Of a DNA stretch of 25,694 nt, positions 1-8,888 are shown in pieces. Both the position numbers and the translations under genes were made by a program. Every line of letters begins with the position of its first letter. The first letter of the stretch is position 1. The DNA is taken from assembly GCA_038237895.1 (NCBI GenBank), contig JBBRYE010000046.1:1-25694 (forward strand), read 5' to 3'. A model generated the notes under the pieces. That model made no database searches. It was not told where the DNA came from and worked only from the letters and a program-made list of their open reading frames with translations. The stretch comes from Pseudopedobacter sp038237895. Its GTDB lineage: Bacteria; Bacteroidota; Bacteroidia; Sphingobacteriales; Sphingobacteriaceae.

Positions 1-940
1 ACTGCCTAATAGTACCACTAGTTTTATTATTTCTTTAAGAACAGGTAAACAACATTTGGATGAAAGTGAAATTGTACTTGAAAGCAACCTACTAAATTTA
101 GCCAACAACAATTCAACAAATAATCTCATTTTAACAAACAATGATGATTTAACAGCGAATCAAACAAATGCTAAAAAACACACCATTTTAGTAGCAGAGG
201 ATAATGATGAAGTGAGAAAATTAGTAGCTGATTTATTGGTAGAAAAATATAAAGTTATCCAATTTTCTAATGCAGAAGATGCTTTAAAATTTATGGATAC
301 AGAAATTCCGGATTTGATAGTGAGTGATATTATGATGCCAGGAATGGATGGATTAGATTTCTGTAAAAATGTTAAACTAAAGGATGCAAGTAGCCATATT
401 CCTTTTATTTTATTAACCGCTAGAGCATCTTTAGATCATCAAATAGATGGTTTATCTATTGGTGCAGATGCCTATCTTTCTAAACCATTTAACCCACAAA
501 TTCTTGAGTTAAATATAAAGAATTTGTTGCAAGCCCAAGCAATAATGAGGCAAAAGTTTGGTCATCAGTTTGTACTACAACCATCGGCTATTAATATTGT
601 ATCTCCAGAAGAAAAGTTTTTAAACAAGCTAATGAACATCATAGAAAGAAAAATTGAGGATTCTACTTTTGATGTAAATGAGTTAGTAAGTGAAATTGGG
701 ATGAGTAGGACTGTTTTATATAAGAAAGTTCAATCTTTAACTGGTTATGCTGTTGCCGATTTAATTAAACAAATCAGACTAAAAAAAGCTGCCGAATTAT
801 TTAAACAAAACGGCTACTCTGTAGCTGAGGTAGCTTATATGGTAGGTTTTAATGATCGTAAGCATTTTAGCAAAGAGTTTAAAAAGTATTTTCAGCTTTC
901 TCCGTCAGAATATATTCAAAAACTTTCCTTAGAAAATTAA
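1..940 (+). CDS. Hybrid two-component system (HTCS) regulator, C-terminal part (partial at left edge)
   Basis: The frame is open from base 2, so this is the tail of a longer protein and the TTG at 56 is not its start. The first visible residues (LPNSTTSFIISLRTGKQHL) look like the end of a histidine-kinase ATPase domain. A receiver domain follows, with acidic residues in VAEDND, the phospho-acceptor Asp in VSDIMMPGMDG (codon 326-328), the conserved Thr in LLTAR and Lys in SKPF. The last ~105 residues form an AraC-type helix-turn-helix domain (VNELVSEIGMSRTVLYKKVQ and VAEVAYMVGFNDRKHFSKEF). Sensor, kinase and output in one chain is the HTCS layout of Bacteroidota, which senses oligosaccharides in the periplasm and switches on adjacent glycan-utilisation genes. 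It lies 257 bp upstream of the first glycosidase and probably regulates this locus (inference). The missing sensor half cannot be judged. Confidence 0.93.
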   Translation, partial: LPNSTTSFIISLRTGKQHLDESEIVLESNLLNLANNNSTNNLILTNNDDLTANQTNAKKHTILVAEDNDEVRKLVADLLVEKYKVIQFSNAEDALKFMDTEIPDLIVSDIMMPGMDGLDFCKNVKLKDASSHIPFILLTARASLDHQIDGLSIGADAYLSKPFNPQILELNIKNLLQAQAIMRQKFGHQFVLQPSAINIVSPEEKFLNKLMNIIERKIEDSTFDVNELVSEIGMSRTVLYKKVQSLTGYAVADLIKQIRLKKAAELFKQNGYSVAEVAYMVGFNDRKHFSKEFKKYFQLSPSEYIQKLSLEN

Positions 941-984
941 TCTGTCAAAATCATTAAATGTTAATCACATTTAGGATATTAAAG

Positions 985-1010
985 CCCTCATTTTAGTATA
1001 TATACATACC
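985..1010 (+). promoter_or_regulatory. Candidate regulator-binding element, copy A (upstream of GH2)
   Basis: CCCTCATTTTAGTATA continues into TATACATACC. It matches copy B (3122-3147) at 22 of 26 positions by hand alignment. It begins 213 bp before the GH2 start, inside the 257-bp gap after the HTCS gene. A short inverted repeat, ATTGTC/GACAAT, follows at 1019-1044. Recurrence before four transcription units suggests a shared operator or activator site. Binding by an HTCS AraC domain is inference. Confidence 0.6.
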
Positions 1011-1197
1011 TTTAAAGAATTGTCTTATTATTAAATTTGACAATAACATTGTACCACTTATAAACATAGTTTTAAACCAAATTATTAATAAAAAAATTTT
1101 AGGAGCATAGGTTTAATTATTAAAATTTAAACCAAACAACTTTATTTTTTTATCTACTGCGTTCAAATATTTTTTATTTTTTAGCTATTCAATTATT

Positions 1198-3015
1198 ATG
1201 CAAAAAAAGCATTTACTTTTCTTTTCTCTTTTATTAATCACAATTCAGGCTTTTCCCCAATCTATCATTCAAAATATTGGTAGTAGAAATAACATCAGTT
1301 TAAACGGTAAATGGAATTATATTATAGATCCTTACGAAAACGGTTTTTACGATTACAGGCGACAAGCTTTTGATGCATCCGAGACAAAAAAAGGTGGTTT
1401 TTATGATGATATAAAACAGAGCAAAAAAGGAGATTTAATAGAATATGATTTTGATCATGATGCAACTTTAGATGTACCTGGCGATTGGAACTCCCAAACA
1501 CCAGAATTAAAATTTTATGAAGGTACGGTTTGGTATAGACGGCATTTTAACATAGAGCCAAAGCAAAACAAACGTTATATCATTTACTTTGCAGCCGCAA
1601 ATTATGAAACTCATATTTATTTAAACGGTAAAAAACTAGGGATGCATAAAGGTGGTTTTACTCCTTTTCAGTTTGAAGTTACCGGACAGTTAAAAAGTGG
1701 AGAAAATTCTATTGTTGTAAAAGTAGATAATGTTAGAAAACAAGATGAAATACCTACTATAAATACAGATTGGTGGAATTATGGTGGGCTTACCGCCGAT
1801 GTTTATTTATCTGAATTGCCAGATACATATATTGATAATTATAAAGTGCAATTAGCAAAAGGAAACTTAAATGAAGTAGAAGGTTTTGTTAAGCTTAATG
1901 GCACAAAAAAATCTCAAACAGTCTCAATCAACATTCCAGAAACCAACTTAAAGTATAATTTTAAAACGGATACTTCTGGGTATGTAGCCTTTAAATTTCC
2001 TGTTAAAAATTTAAAATATTGGTCGCCAGAAAGTCCAAAACTTTATCAAGTTTTGGTACAATCAGAAACAGATAAAGTAGATGATAAAATTGGATTTAGA
2101 ACCATTGTTACAAGTGGTAAAGATATTTTGTTAAACGGTAAATCTGTGTTTTTAAGAGGAATTGCTATACATAACGAAAACCCATTAATACCCGGAAGAC
2201 CACGTTCTGAAGGAGATTTAAGAATGTTATTAAATTGGGCAAAAGAGCTAAATTGTAATTATGTTAGGTTAGCGCATTATCCGCACAACGAAAAAACGTT
2301 ACGCTTGGCAGATGAAATGGGTTTAATGGTTTGGGCAGAAGTGCCTGTTTATTGGACTATTTCTTGGGAAAACCCAGCTACTTATCAAAATGCCGAAAAG
2401 CAACTTACTGATTTAATTGATAGAGACAAAAATAGAGCGGCCGTAATCATTTGGTCGGTAGGTAACGAGACACCAATTAGCGATGTGAGAAATAAGTTTA
2501 TGGGCAATTTAGCAGATAAAGCCCGTGAGTTGGACCATACTCGTTTAATAGCAGCAGCTTTAGAGTTGCACCGGAAGGATAAAACTATTTATGTAGATGA
2601 CGTACTTGGAGAAAAATTAGATTTAGTGAGTTTTAACGAATATGCCGGCTGGTATTGGAGCAATCCTGATGAAATTTCTTCATATAATTGGGATATTAAA
2701 TACAATAAACCAGTAGTAATTTCCGAGTTAGGTGGTTCTGCTTTAGCAGGATTACATGGAGATAAAGATACCCGTTGGACTGAAGAATATCAAGATAATC
2801 TTTTTAAAAATCAATTTAAACTGATCGGTAAAATAGATGGTTTAAGGGGAATGACACCTTGGATTTTAGTTGATTTTAAATCTCCTAGAAGAGCTCATTC
2901 TGTTTATCAAAATTTTTGGAACCGTAAAGGATTAATATCCAATACTGGGCAAAAGAAGTTGGCTTTTTACACCCTTAAAAATTATTATCAAGAAGTTGAA
3001 AAGCAGTACAAATAA
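1198..3015 (+). CDS. GH2 family beta-glucuronidase-like enzyme, secreted
   Basis: 605 residues with a signal peptide (cut near AFPQ, residues 18-21). The GH2 order is visible: jelly-roll sugar-binding domain (~33-205, with VPGDWNSQ and EGTVWYRRHF), immunoglobulin-like domain (~210-305), then the TIM barrel from LLNGKSVFLRGIAIHNE. The acid/base is Glu424 in WSVGNE and the nucleophile Glu510 in VISELGG. Two further features point to beta-glucuronidase rather than beta-galactosidase: NEYAGWYW (480-487), and Asn575/Lys577 in FWNRKG, the NxK pair that contacts the uronate carboxylate in known glucuronidases. It would release terminal beta-D-glucuronic acid (possibly galacturonic acid) from oligosaccharides, probably in the periplasm. 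It has its own upstream element (copy A) and a following terminator, so it is likely a single-gene unit. Substrate specificity is inferred from motifs. Confidence 0.88.
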   Translation: MQKKHLLFFSLLLITIQAFPQSIIQNIGSRNNISLNGKWNYIIDPYENGFYDYRRQAFDASETKKGGFYDDIKQSKKGDLIEYDFDHDATLDVPGDWNSQTPELKFYEGTVWYRRHFNIEPKQNKRYIIYFAAANYETHIYLNGKKLGMHKGGFTPFQFEVTGQLKSGENSIVVKVDNVRKQDEIPTINTDWWNYGGLTADVYLSELPDTYIDNYKVQLAKGNLNEVEGFVKLNGTKKSQTVSINIPETNLKYNFKTDTSGYVAFKFPVKNLKYWSPESPKLYQVLVQSETDKVDDKIGFRTIVTSGKDILLNGKSVFLRGIAIHNENPLIPGRPRSEGDLRMLLNWAKELNCNYVRLAHYPHNEKTLRLADEMGLMVWAEVPVYWTISWENPATYQNAEKQLTDLIDRDKNRAAVIIWSVGNETPISDVRNKFMGNLADKARELDHTRLIAAALELHRKDKTIYVDDVLGEKLDLVSFNEYAGWYWSNPDEISSYNWDIKYNKPVVISELGGSALAGLHGDKDTRWTEEYQDNLFKNQFKLIGKIDGLRGMTPWILVDFKSPRRAHSVYQNFWNRKGLISNTGQKKLAFYTLKNYYQEVEKQYK

Positions 3016-3024
3016 TATTGATTT

Positions 3025-3058
3025 AAAAGAGTCTGGCCTTAGTAGATAGGCTCTTTTT
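3025..3058 (+). terminator. Intrinsic terminator after GH2 gene
   Basis: The outer arms AAAAGA (3025-3030) and TCTTTT (3052-3057) and inner arms GCCT (3036-3039) and AGGC (3048-3051) form a hairpin ending in a T run. Five bases (GTCTG) bulge from the left arm, so the stem is imperfect. It lies 10 bp after the GH2 stop codon. Confidence 0.6.
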
Positions 3059-3121
3059 AAAATTAAGCATAAAACAGATTACTCTAAAAAACGTTTTATT
3101 CATATTTAAAACACATTTATC

Positions 3122-3147
3122 CCCTCATTTAAGTACAAATACAAACC
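3122..3147 (+). promoter_or_regulatory. Candidate regulator-binding element, copy B (upstream of T9SS propeller 1)
   Basis: CCCTCATTTAAGTACA followed by AATACAAACC, preceded by an extra C. This is the clearest copy of the recurrent element. It begins 127 bp before the start codon at 3249, nearly the same spacing as copy D (126 bp). A role as activator site for the propeller-GH3 unit is inferred from position and recurrence. Confidence 0.62.
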
Positions 3148-3248
3148 TTCTTTTCTATTTGTAATTATCATTTTTGATTTATATAAAACTAACCAATTCG
3201 CATTTAATCCAATTGAGTGCAAAATTTTTAACCTCAATTATATAAATC

Positions 3249-4949
3249 ATGAAAAAAAAATTACTTTTTTTGGTAGCCTTTATTGCTACAACTTTTGCGG
3301 CTTTTTCTCAAGGCTTTACTGCAGGTAATATTGTTGTATATCGCTATGGCGATGGTACTGCGGCACTAGGAGCCACAAATGTGCCAGTATTTTTAGATGA
3401 ATATACACCTGTTGGCGTATTAGTAAAAACTTATTCCATACCCACAGTTACATCATCACCAAATTTCAGGTTAACAGGCCTACCAAAACAAGGTGGAGTT
3501 TATCAGCAAGAGGGAATGTCCACTCTATCTCAAGATGGGAAATATATAACAATTGTGGGTTCTAATGCAGCTGTAGGAGGTTTGGTTGGATCATCCGCAA
3601 CTACAGGAACTCCTGATGCAATTGTTGTTGGAGTTATAGCTGCTGATGGTTCTTATAATAGCACAACTACTTTATCAAATGGAAATACTTTTGGTGTTCC
3701 ACGTTCTGCAGTAATTAATGGAACAGATATTTACGTCAATGGTAATGGTGGATCTGGAGCAGGGGGCAGTGTACAATATTTAAGTCTTGGCGCTACTACT
3801 TCTACTAGAATTACTCCAACAACCGGACAAAATTCGCCAAGAACGATTGGTATTTTTAACAATTCTTTATATATGCCGCTTGGCGGAGCACAAACTTCTC
3901 TGGCTTTTGCTAATCCACTACCTACTGCTGCTTCAGTTACTACTCCTGCATTTTTTGCAACAACTCAAACCATTGCTAGTACCGGTATTAATCAAGTAGC
4001 AATTGTTAATGTGGGGTCGACTTCAATATTGTATGTAGCTAACGATGCCGCAACAACTGGTGTTATACAAAGATATTATTTAAATGGCAGTGTTTGGACT
4101 GCTTTGGGCAGCACCATATCTGATGCTACTAATACTCAGAATTTAAAAGGTGTAATTGCAAAAACTACTGTTGATGCTGTTGCCGGAACAACCACAGTAA
4201 CTTTATTTACATCTACTTGGGGCGACACAGGTGCGGGTACTCTAACTTCAAAAATTTCAACTTTTAAAGATACTTATGTTACGGCAACTCCAACTATTGC
4301 ACCAACTACAACTGCTCTTTCAAAGATAATTGATGCCCCAACAAATACTGTTTTTAGAAGCGTAACTTTTGCACCTACAGTAAGTACAGCAATTGGTACA
4401 GGCACCCTTCCTGTCTCTTTAACTTCTTTTACAGGTAAAAAAGATAACGAAACTATTAAATTAAATTGGTCTACATCTTCAGAAAAAAACAATTCTCATT
4501 TTGATGTCACCCGTTCAGTAGATGGAAAGAAATTCTCATCAATTGGAACGGTAAAAGGCGGTGGAAATTCTGATGCGGTTTTAAATTATTCTTTTGCAGA
4601 TACAAACCCATTAAGCGGTACAAATTACTATCAGTTAAACCAAGTTGATTTTAATGGTGTCTCTGCCAAATCAAATATTGTTGCTGTAGAATCTGGTCTT
4701 AAAGCTGCTGATATGACCATTTATGCAAATCAAAATTCTAATGATGTAAAATTGAACATTTTCTCTCCAAATAAAACATCAGCTACAATTAATATATTTG
4801 ATTTAGCCGGGAAAAGAGTTTTAAATAAATCTGTTGAGTTAGAAAAAGGTTACAATAATATTTCTTTATCAGTAGTTCTTAAATCAGGGTTATTTGTTGC
4901 AACATTACAAACTACTTCAGAAACCATTAGCAAAAAATTTACAAACTAA
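3249..4949 (+). CDS. Secreted propeller-like protein with T9SS C-terminal sorting domain (paralogue 1)
   Basis: 566 residues; I recognise the architecture but no characterised function. There is a signal peptide (cut after AAFSQ, residue 21). Residues ~22-385 are a Ser/Thr/Gly-rich region of repeated beta-strand blocks (GNIVVYRYGDGTAAL, VPVFLDEYT, STLSQDGKYITIVG, PRSAVINGTDIYVNG), which I read as a probable beta-propeller. Residues ~388-482 are an FnIII-like module (LPVSLTSFTGKK, then NYYQLNQVDFNG). The last ~80 residues match the type A T9SS sorting domain (INIFDLAGKRVL, LKSGLFVATL). It should therefore be exported through the type IX system and attached to the surface or released. It resembles the protein at 22437-24173 throughout. 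A glycan-binding or enzymatic role is only suggested by context. It is first in its unit and is followed by a strong terminator. Confidence 0.72.
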   Translation: MKKKLLFLVAFIATTFAAFSQGFTAGNIVVYRYGDGTAALGATNVPVFLDEYTPVGVLVKTYSIPTVTSSPNFRLTGLPKQGGVYQQEGMSTLSQDGKYITIVGSNAAVGGLVGSSATTGTPDAIVVGVIAADGSYNSTTTLSNGNTFGVPRSAVINGTDIYVNGNGGSGAGGSVQYLSLGATTSTRITPTTGQNSPRTIGIFNNSLYMPLGGAQTSLAFANPLPTAASVTTPAFFATTQTIASTGINQVAIVNVGSTSILYVANDAATTGVIQRYYLNGSVWTALGSTISDATNTQNLKGVIAKTTVDAVAGTTTVTLFTSTWGDTGAGTLTSKISTFKDTYVTATPTIAPTTTALSKIIDAPTNTVFRSVTFAPTVSTAIGTGTLPVSLTSFTGKKDNETIKLNWSTSSEKNNSHFDVTRSVDGKKFSSIGTVKGGGNSDAVLNYSFADTNPLSGTNYYQLNQVDFNGVSAKSNIVAVESGLKAADMTIYANQNSNDVKLNIFSPNKTSATINIFDLAGKRVLNKSVELEKGYNNISLSVVLKSGLFVATLQTTSETISKKFTN

Positions 4950-4966
4950 TAAAATTTTTATAAGGA

Positions 4967-5001
4967 GGCTATATCTTATAATTAAGATATAGCCTTTTTT
5001 T
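4967..5001 (+). terminator. Strong intrinsic terminator between propeller 1 and GH3
   Basis: GGCTATATCTTA (4967-4978) and TAAGATATAGCC (4983-4994) are perfect 12-bp arms around a TAAT loop, followed by seven T (4995-5001). The hairpin fills most of the 66-bp gap and ends only 14 bp before the GH3 start codon. There is little room for a separate promoter, so it may act as a partial terminator that lowers GH3 expression relative to the propeller gene. Confidence 0.9.
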
Positions 5002-5015
5002 GTTTACTTACATCC

Positions 5016-7451
5016 ATGAAATACAAATTTTTAAGAACATTAATCGTAATAACTTTATTAAGCTTTACTCTGAAAGGATTAGGGCAAAATAAAACCTCAT
5101 CCATTTATCATGATAAATGGATTGACTTTAATAAAAACGGTAAAAAAGACATTTTTGAAGATCCTTCACAAAATATTGATACCCGTGTAAATGATTTGCT
5201 TTCGCAAATGAATTTGGATGAGAAAACCTGCCAAATGGCTACACTTTACGGCTATAAAAGGGTTTTAAAAGATCAATTACCAACACCAGAGTGGAAAAAC
5301 GAAATCTGGAAAGACGGGATTGCCAATATTGACGAACATTTAAACAGTTTACCATTTAATCCTGGGGCAAAATCTGAATATTCTTTTCCTTTTAGCAAAC
5401 ACGCCTACGCAATTAACCAAGTGCAAAAATGGTTTGTAGAGCAAACTCGATTGGGGATTCCCGTTGATTTTACTAATGAAGGGATTCATGGTTTAAATCA
5501 CGATAGGGCAACTCCTTTACCTTCTCCTATAAGTATTGGAAGCACCTGGAACAAGGCGATGGTAAGAACTGCCGGCGATATTGTAGGTAGAGAAGCAAAA
5601 GCGTTAGGCTATACTAATGTTTATGCGCCAATTTTAGATGTTTCTAGAGACCCAAGATGGGGAAGAGTAGTAGAAACTTATGGCGAAGACCCATTTTTGA
5701 TTGCAGAATTAGGTAAGCAAATGACCTTAGGAATTCAAGAAAATGGTGTAGCATCTACTTTAAAACATTTTGCAGTTTACAGTTCTCCAAAAGGTGGTAG
5801 AGATGGAAATGCAAGAACAGATCCACATGTTGCACCAAGAGAATTACATGAACTTTTTTTATATCCTTTCAGAAGAGTAATCCAAGAGGCTCATCCTTTA
5901 GGCGTAATGAGTAGTTACAATGATTGGAACGGAATGCCAATTACAGGGAGCAGCTACTTTTTAACAGAATTATTGAGAAAACAATATGGTTTTACAGGAT
6001 ATGTTGTTTCGGATAGCGAAGCGGTAGAGTTTTTATTCACCAAACATCATGTGGCTAAAGATGCAGAAGATGGAGTAAGGCTGGCTGTAGAAGCTGGGCT
6101 TAATGTACGCACCAATTTTACATTACCAGAAACTTACATTCTACCACTTAGAAACCTTGTTTTAACAGGTAAAGTTTCTATGGAGACTATAAATTCTAGA
6201 GTGGCTGATGTTTTAAGGGTTAAATTTAAACTGGGTTTATTTGATCAGCCTTATGTAGATGATGTGAAAGCATCAGATAAAAAAGTGCATACCCAAGCAG
6301 ATGATGATTTCGCATTGCAACTTAATAAGGAGTCTATGGTGCTTTTAAAAAACCAACCTTATAATAATGGAAATGAACCTATTCTTCCATTAGATAAAAA
6401 TAAGATAAAAAGTATTTTTGTAACAGGTCCATTAGCTACTCAAACTAATTATCAATTAAGCAGGTATGGTCCCTCAAATAATCCAGTAACATCAGTTTTA
6501 GATGGAATTAAAAATGAGGTTGGTGGTAAAGTGAAAATTAGTTATGCTAAAGGTTGTGATATTATTGATGCAACTTGGCCAGAAAGCGAGATCATCCCAA
6601 CTCTATTGACCATTCAAGAACAAAAAGATATTGACGATGCAGTTGCACAAGCCAAATTAGTAGATGTTGTTATTGCTGTGGTTGGAGAAGATGAAAAAAG
6701 AGTAGGTGAAAGTATGTCAAGATCTGGATTAGATTTACCAGGTAGGCAACGTCAGTTATTGCAAGCACTTTATGCTACCGGAAAACCAATTGTTATGGTA
6801 ATGGTAAACGGGCAACCCTTAACCATAAATTGGGAGAATAAATACCTAACCGCAATTTTAGAAGCATGGTTTCCTGGGGCGCAAGGTGGTAAAGCAATTG
6901 CTCAAACTTTGTTTGGAGCATATAATCCAGGTGGCAAACTACCCATTACTTTTCCAAAAAGTATAGGACAAATAGAGCTAAATTTTCCATTTAAAAAAGG
7001 CTCACAAGCAGATCAACCTAGTTCCGGACCTAATGGATATGGCAAAACTAGAGTTAATGGGCCTTTATATCCTTTTGGATATGGATTAAGTTATACCAGT
7101 TTCGAATTTAAAAATCTTAAAATTAATCCATCTCAAAGCTTCAATCAGGGAGAAATTTCAATAGTTGTTGATGTTACTAATACAGGGAAATTAACAGGAG
7201 ATGAAGTAGTACAACTTTACATTAGCGATTTGCAAAGTAGCGTAACCACCTATGAGTATGTATTAAGAGGTTTTGAAAGAGTTAGTCTCACTCCAAATGA
7301 AACAAAGACGGTAGAATTTAAAATAAAACCTGAAGATTTAGCTATTTATGATAAGGACATGAATTTTGTAGTAGAACCTGGAATGTTTAAGGTAAAGATT
7401 GGTAATTCTTCTACAGATATTAAATTGACTGGAGATTTAGAGATAAAATAA
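5016..7451 (+). CDS. GH3 beta-xylosidase/beta-glucosidase, secreted
   Basis: 811 residues, typical for a multidomain GH3. A signal peptide (residues ~1-23) precedes a short acidic loop, DFNKNGKKDIFED (37-49), resembling a calcium-binding EF-hand loop. The TIM-barrel domain follows, with NEGIHGLNHD, the sugar-binding RDPRWGR block (211-217), KHFAVYSS and the nucleophile Asp333 in VVSDSEAVEF. A second alpha/beta sandwich domain follows (NKESMVLLKN to LPITFPKSIGQI), then an FnIII-like domain (~690-805). SDS at the nucleophile instead of the SDW usual in BglX-type enzymes, plus EGIHG, suits the xylosidase-like branch, but GH3 specificity is hard to call from sequence. It would act in the periplasm on beta-xylosides or beta-glucosides released by other enzymes here. 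Expression probably depends on read-through of the terminator at 4967-5001. Confidence 0.92.
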   Translation: MKYKFLRTLIVITLLSFTLKGLGQNKTSSIYHDKWIDFNKNGKKDIFEDPSQNIDTRVNDLLSQMNLDEKTCQMATLYGYKRVLKDQLPTPEWKNEIWKDGIANIDEHLNSLPFNPGAKSEYSFPFSKHAYAINQVQKWFVEQTRLGIPVDFTNEGIHGLNHDRATPLPSPISIGSTWNKAMVRTAGDIVGREAKALGYTNVYAPILDVSRDPRWGRVVETYGEDPFLIAELGKQMTLGIQENGVASTLKHFAVYSSPKGGRDGNARTDPHVAPRELHELFLYPFRRVIQEAHPLGVMSSYNDWNGMPITGSSYFLTELLRKQYGFTGYVVSDSEAVEFLFTKHHVAKDAEDGVRLAVEAGLNVRTNFTLPETYILPLRNLVLTGKVSMETINSRVADVLRVKFKLGLFDQPYVDDVKASDKKVHTQADDDFALQLNKESMVLLKNQPYNNGNEPILPLDKNKIKSIFVTGPLATQTNYQLSRYGPSNNPVTSVLDGIKNEVGGKVKISYAKGCDIIDATWPESEIIPTLLTIQEQKDIDDAVAQAKLVDVVIAVVGEDEKRVGESMSRSGLDLPGRQRQLLQALYATGKPIVMVMVNGQPLTINWENKYLTAILEAWFPGAQGGKAIAQTLFGAYNPGGKLPITFPKSIGQIELNFPFKKGSQADQPSSGPNGYGKTRVNGPLYPFGYGLSYTSFEFKNLKINPSQSFNQGEISIVVDVTNTGKLTGDEVVQLYISDLQSSVTTYEYVLRGFERVSLTPNETKTVEFKIKPEDLAIYDKDMNFVVEPGMFKVKIGNSSTDIKLTGDLEIK

Positions 7452-7472
7452 TAACTATTTAAAAAGTAAACT

Positions 7473-7511
7473 AAAATTGCCATTTGAATAAAATCAATTG
7501 GCAATTTTTTT
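7473..7511 (+). terminator. Intrinsic terminator after first GH3 gene
   Basis: AAAATTGCCA (7473-7482) pairs with TGGCAATTTT (7499-7508) around a 16-nt loop, and the T run continues to 7511. It lies 21 bp after the GH3 stop codon. The rest of the 328-bp gap to 7779 holds regulatory copy C and an AT-rich leader; I see no gene in it. Confidence 0.85.
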
Positions 7512-7604
7512 AATTAAATCATTTTTGAAATTAAATGTATTTAGGATATATATAAGAAAATATATTTTTAACAAACGCTTTAAACATTAATTGGTACATA
7601 TAAC

Positions 7605-7629
7605 CCCTTTATTAAGTACATTAATAGCC
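7605..7629 (+). promoter_or_regulatory. Candidate regulator-binding element, copy C (upstream of GH10)
   Basis: CCCTTTATTAAGTACA, then TTAATAGCC. It matches copy B at 13 of the first 16 positions and keeps the AAGTACA core and the trailing CC. It begins 175 bp before the GH10 start and follows the terminator of the preceding unit, as expected for the promoter region of the long downstream gene run. Confidence 0.55.
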
Positions 7630-7779
7630 TCTTTTTTATTTATATAAGATCATATTTGTTTTGTGGTAGAAGCTTAATCTATTATCAAACCAATTATAAT
7701 TTTTTGTAAACACCAATTTCTTGTATTCTAACTTTTAGTAAAACAAAATAGGTGATTAGTAATTAAACCATATTTAAGA

Positions 7780-8877
7780 ATGAAAAGAATCCTATTGTTA
7801 GGTATAATATTAACATTTATATTTTCCTCCTCATGTAAAAAATCGCCCGTTAGTACTATTCCGGTGCCAATTTCACCTATTGTAATTCCTCCGGTAGTTT
7901 CTAATAAAAAGTTAATTGAGGTAGCTAATTTTAAGATTGGCGCAGCGGTTAAGGTAGCGTCTTTACAAAGTGATGCTGAATTTGCAAATACTGTAAAATC
8001 AGAATTTAACCAAATTACAGCAGAGTATGAGATGAAAATGAATTTTATCTGGACAGCAGATAATACTTATGATTTTTCTAAAGTCGATTATTTAGTAGAT
8101 TTTGCACAGCAAAACAGTAAATCGGTTCATGGGCACACTTTATTATGGTATCAATCTTTTCCAGATTGGTTAAAAAATGCTGGTTATGATACCGTAGCTT
8201 TTGAAGGAAAAGTTAAAACTTATATCCAAACTGTAGTGGGTAGATATAAAGGTAAAATTGTAAGTTGGGATGTAGCCAACGAAATTTTTAATGATGATGG
8301 AACCTTAAGAGTAGAATCTCAAATTCAAGGTAGATTTAAAGATCCAATTGGGTTTGTGGGTAGGTGTTTTAAATACGCACATGACGCCGATCCTGCTGCT
8401 AAATTATTTTATAATGATTACAATGTAGTGTTAGCAACTGGTAAAAGAACTGCCATGAAAAACATGGCATTAAGATTTAAAAATGCAGGCGTCCAAATTG
8501 ATGGATTAGGAGAGCAATTTCATTATAGAATATCTACAAGCCAATCTCAAATTAATAGCGGCTTTGCAGATTTAGCGAATTCTGGCTTATTGATTCATAT
8601 TTCTGAGGCAGATTGTAAAGTAAATGTAAATGATTCGCCAGCTTATGTAATTACAGATGCGGACAAACAAAAACAATCAGATTTCTTTAAAAATATTGTT
8701 ACACTTTATAATGCTTTACCAGCTAATCAGAAATTTGCGATAACCACTTGGGGAGTTACGGATAAAAGTACCTGGTTAAGAAATTCGACTAATGGAAATA
8801 AAGAGTATCCGTTATTATTTGACGAGAGTTATATTAAAAAACCAGCTTATGCCGGTTTTCTAGCTGGTTTACAATAA
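7780..8877 (+). CDS. GH10 family endo-beta-1,4-xylanase-like lipoprotein
   Basis: 365 residues. The N-terminus (ILTFIFSSSCKKS) is a lipoprotein signal with the lipid-carrying Cys at ~19, followed by a Pro/Val-rich linker (22-40). The rest is a single GH10 TIM barrel: Lys86 in EYEMK, His119 in GHTLLW, Asn167 and acid/base Glu168 in WDVANE, Gln246 and His248 in GEQFH, nucleophile Glu276 in HISEAD, and the aromatic TTWGVTDKSTW block. GH10 enzymes mostly cut beta-1,4-xylan inside the chain. Two positions look unusual: the residue after GHTLLW is Tyr where xylanases usually have His, and GEQFHY replaces the commoner GLQGHW/GxQSH. Substrate choice may therefore differ from plain xylan. No acidic export signal follows the Cys, so a periplasmic-facing location is likelier than the surface (inference). 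First gene of its unit, 11 bp before the next gene. Confidence 0.88.
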   Translation: MKRILLLGIILTFIFSSSCKKSPVSTIPVPISPIVIPPVVSNKKLIEVANFKIGAAVKVASLQSDAEFANTVKSEFNQITAEYEMKMNFIWTADNTYDFSKVDYLVDFAQQNSKSVHGHTLLWYQSFPDWLKNAGYDTVAFEGKVKTYIQTVVGRYKGKIVSWDVANEIFNDDGTLRVESQIQGRFKDPIGFVGRCFKYAHDADPAAKLFYNDYNVVLATGKRTAMKNMALRFKNAGVQIDGLGEQFHYRISTSQSQINSGFADLANSGLLIHISEADCKVNVNDSPAYVITDADKQKQSDFFKNIVTLYNALPANQKFAITTWGVTDKSTWLRNSTNGNKEYPLLFDESYIKKPAYAGFLAGLQ

Positions 8878-8888
8878 TAGGTTTTAAA

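Noticed and set aside
56..58. TTG as the start of the response-regulator protein
   Set aside because: The frame is open to the window edge and the upstream residues continue as the end of a kinase ATPase domain, so the protein begins outside the window.
3787..3999. 70-residue Leu-rich open frame on the + strand inside propeller 1
   Set aside because: It lies wholly within the well-supported propeller gene in another frame, and its Leu-rich composition is the shifted reading of Thr/Ala/Ser codons. The similar frame at 23014-23214 in paralogue 2 has the same explanation.
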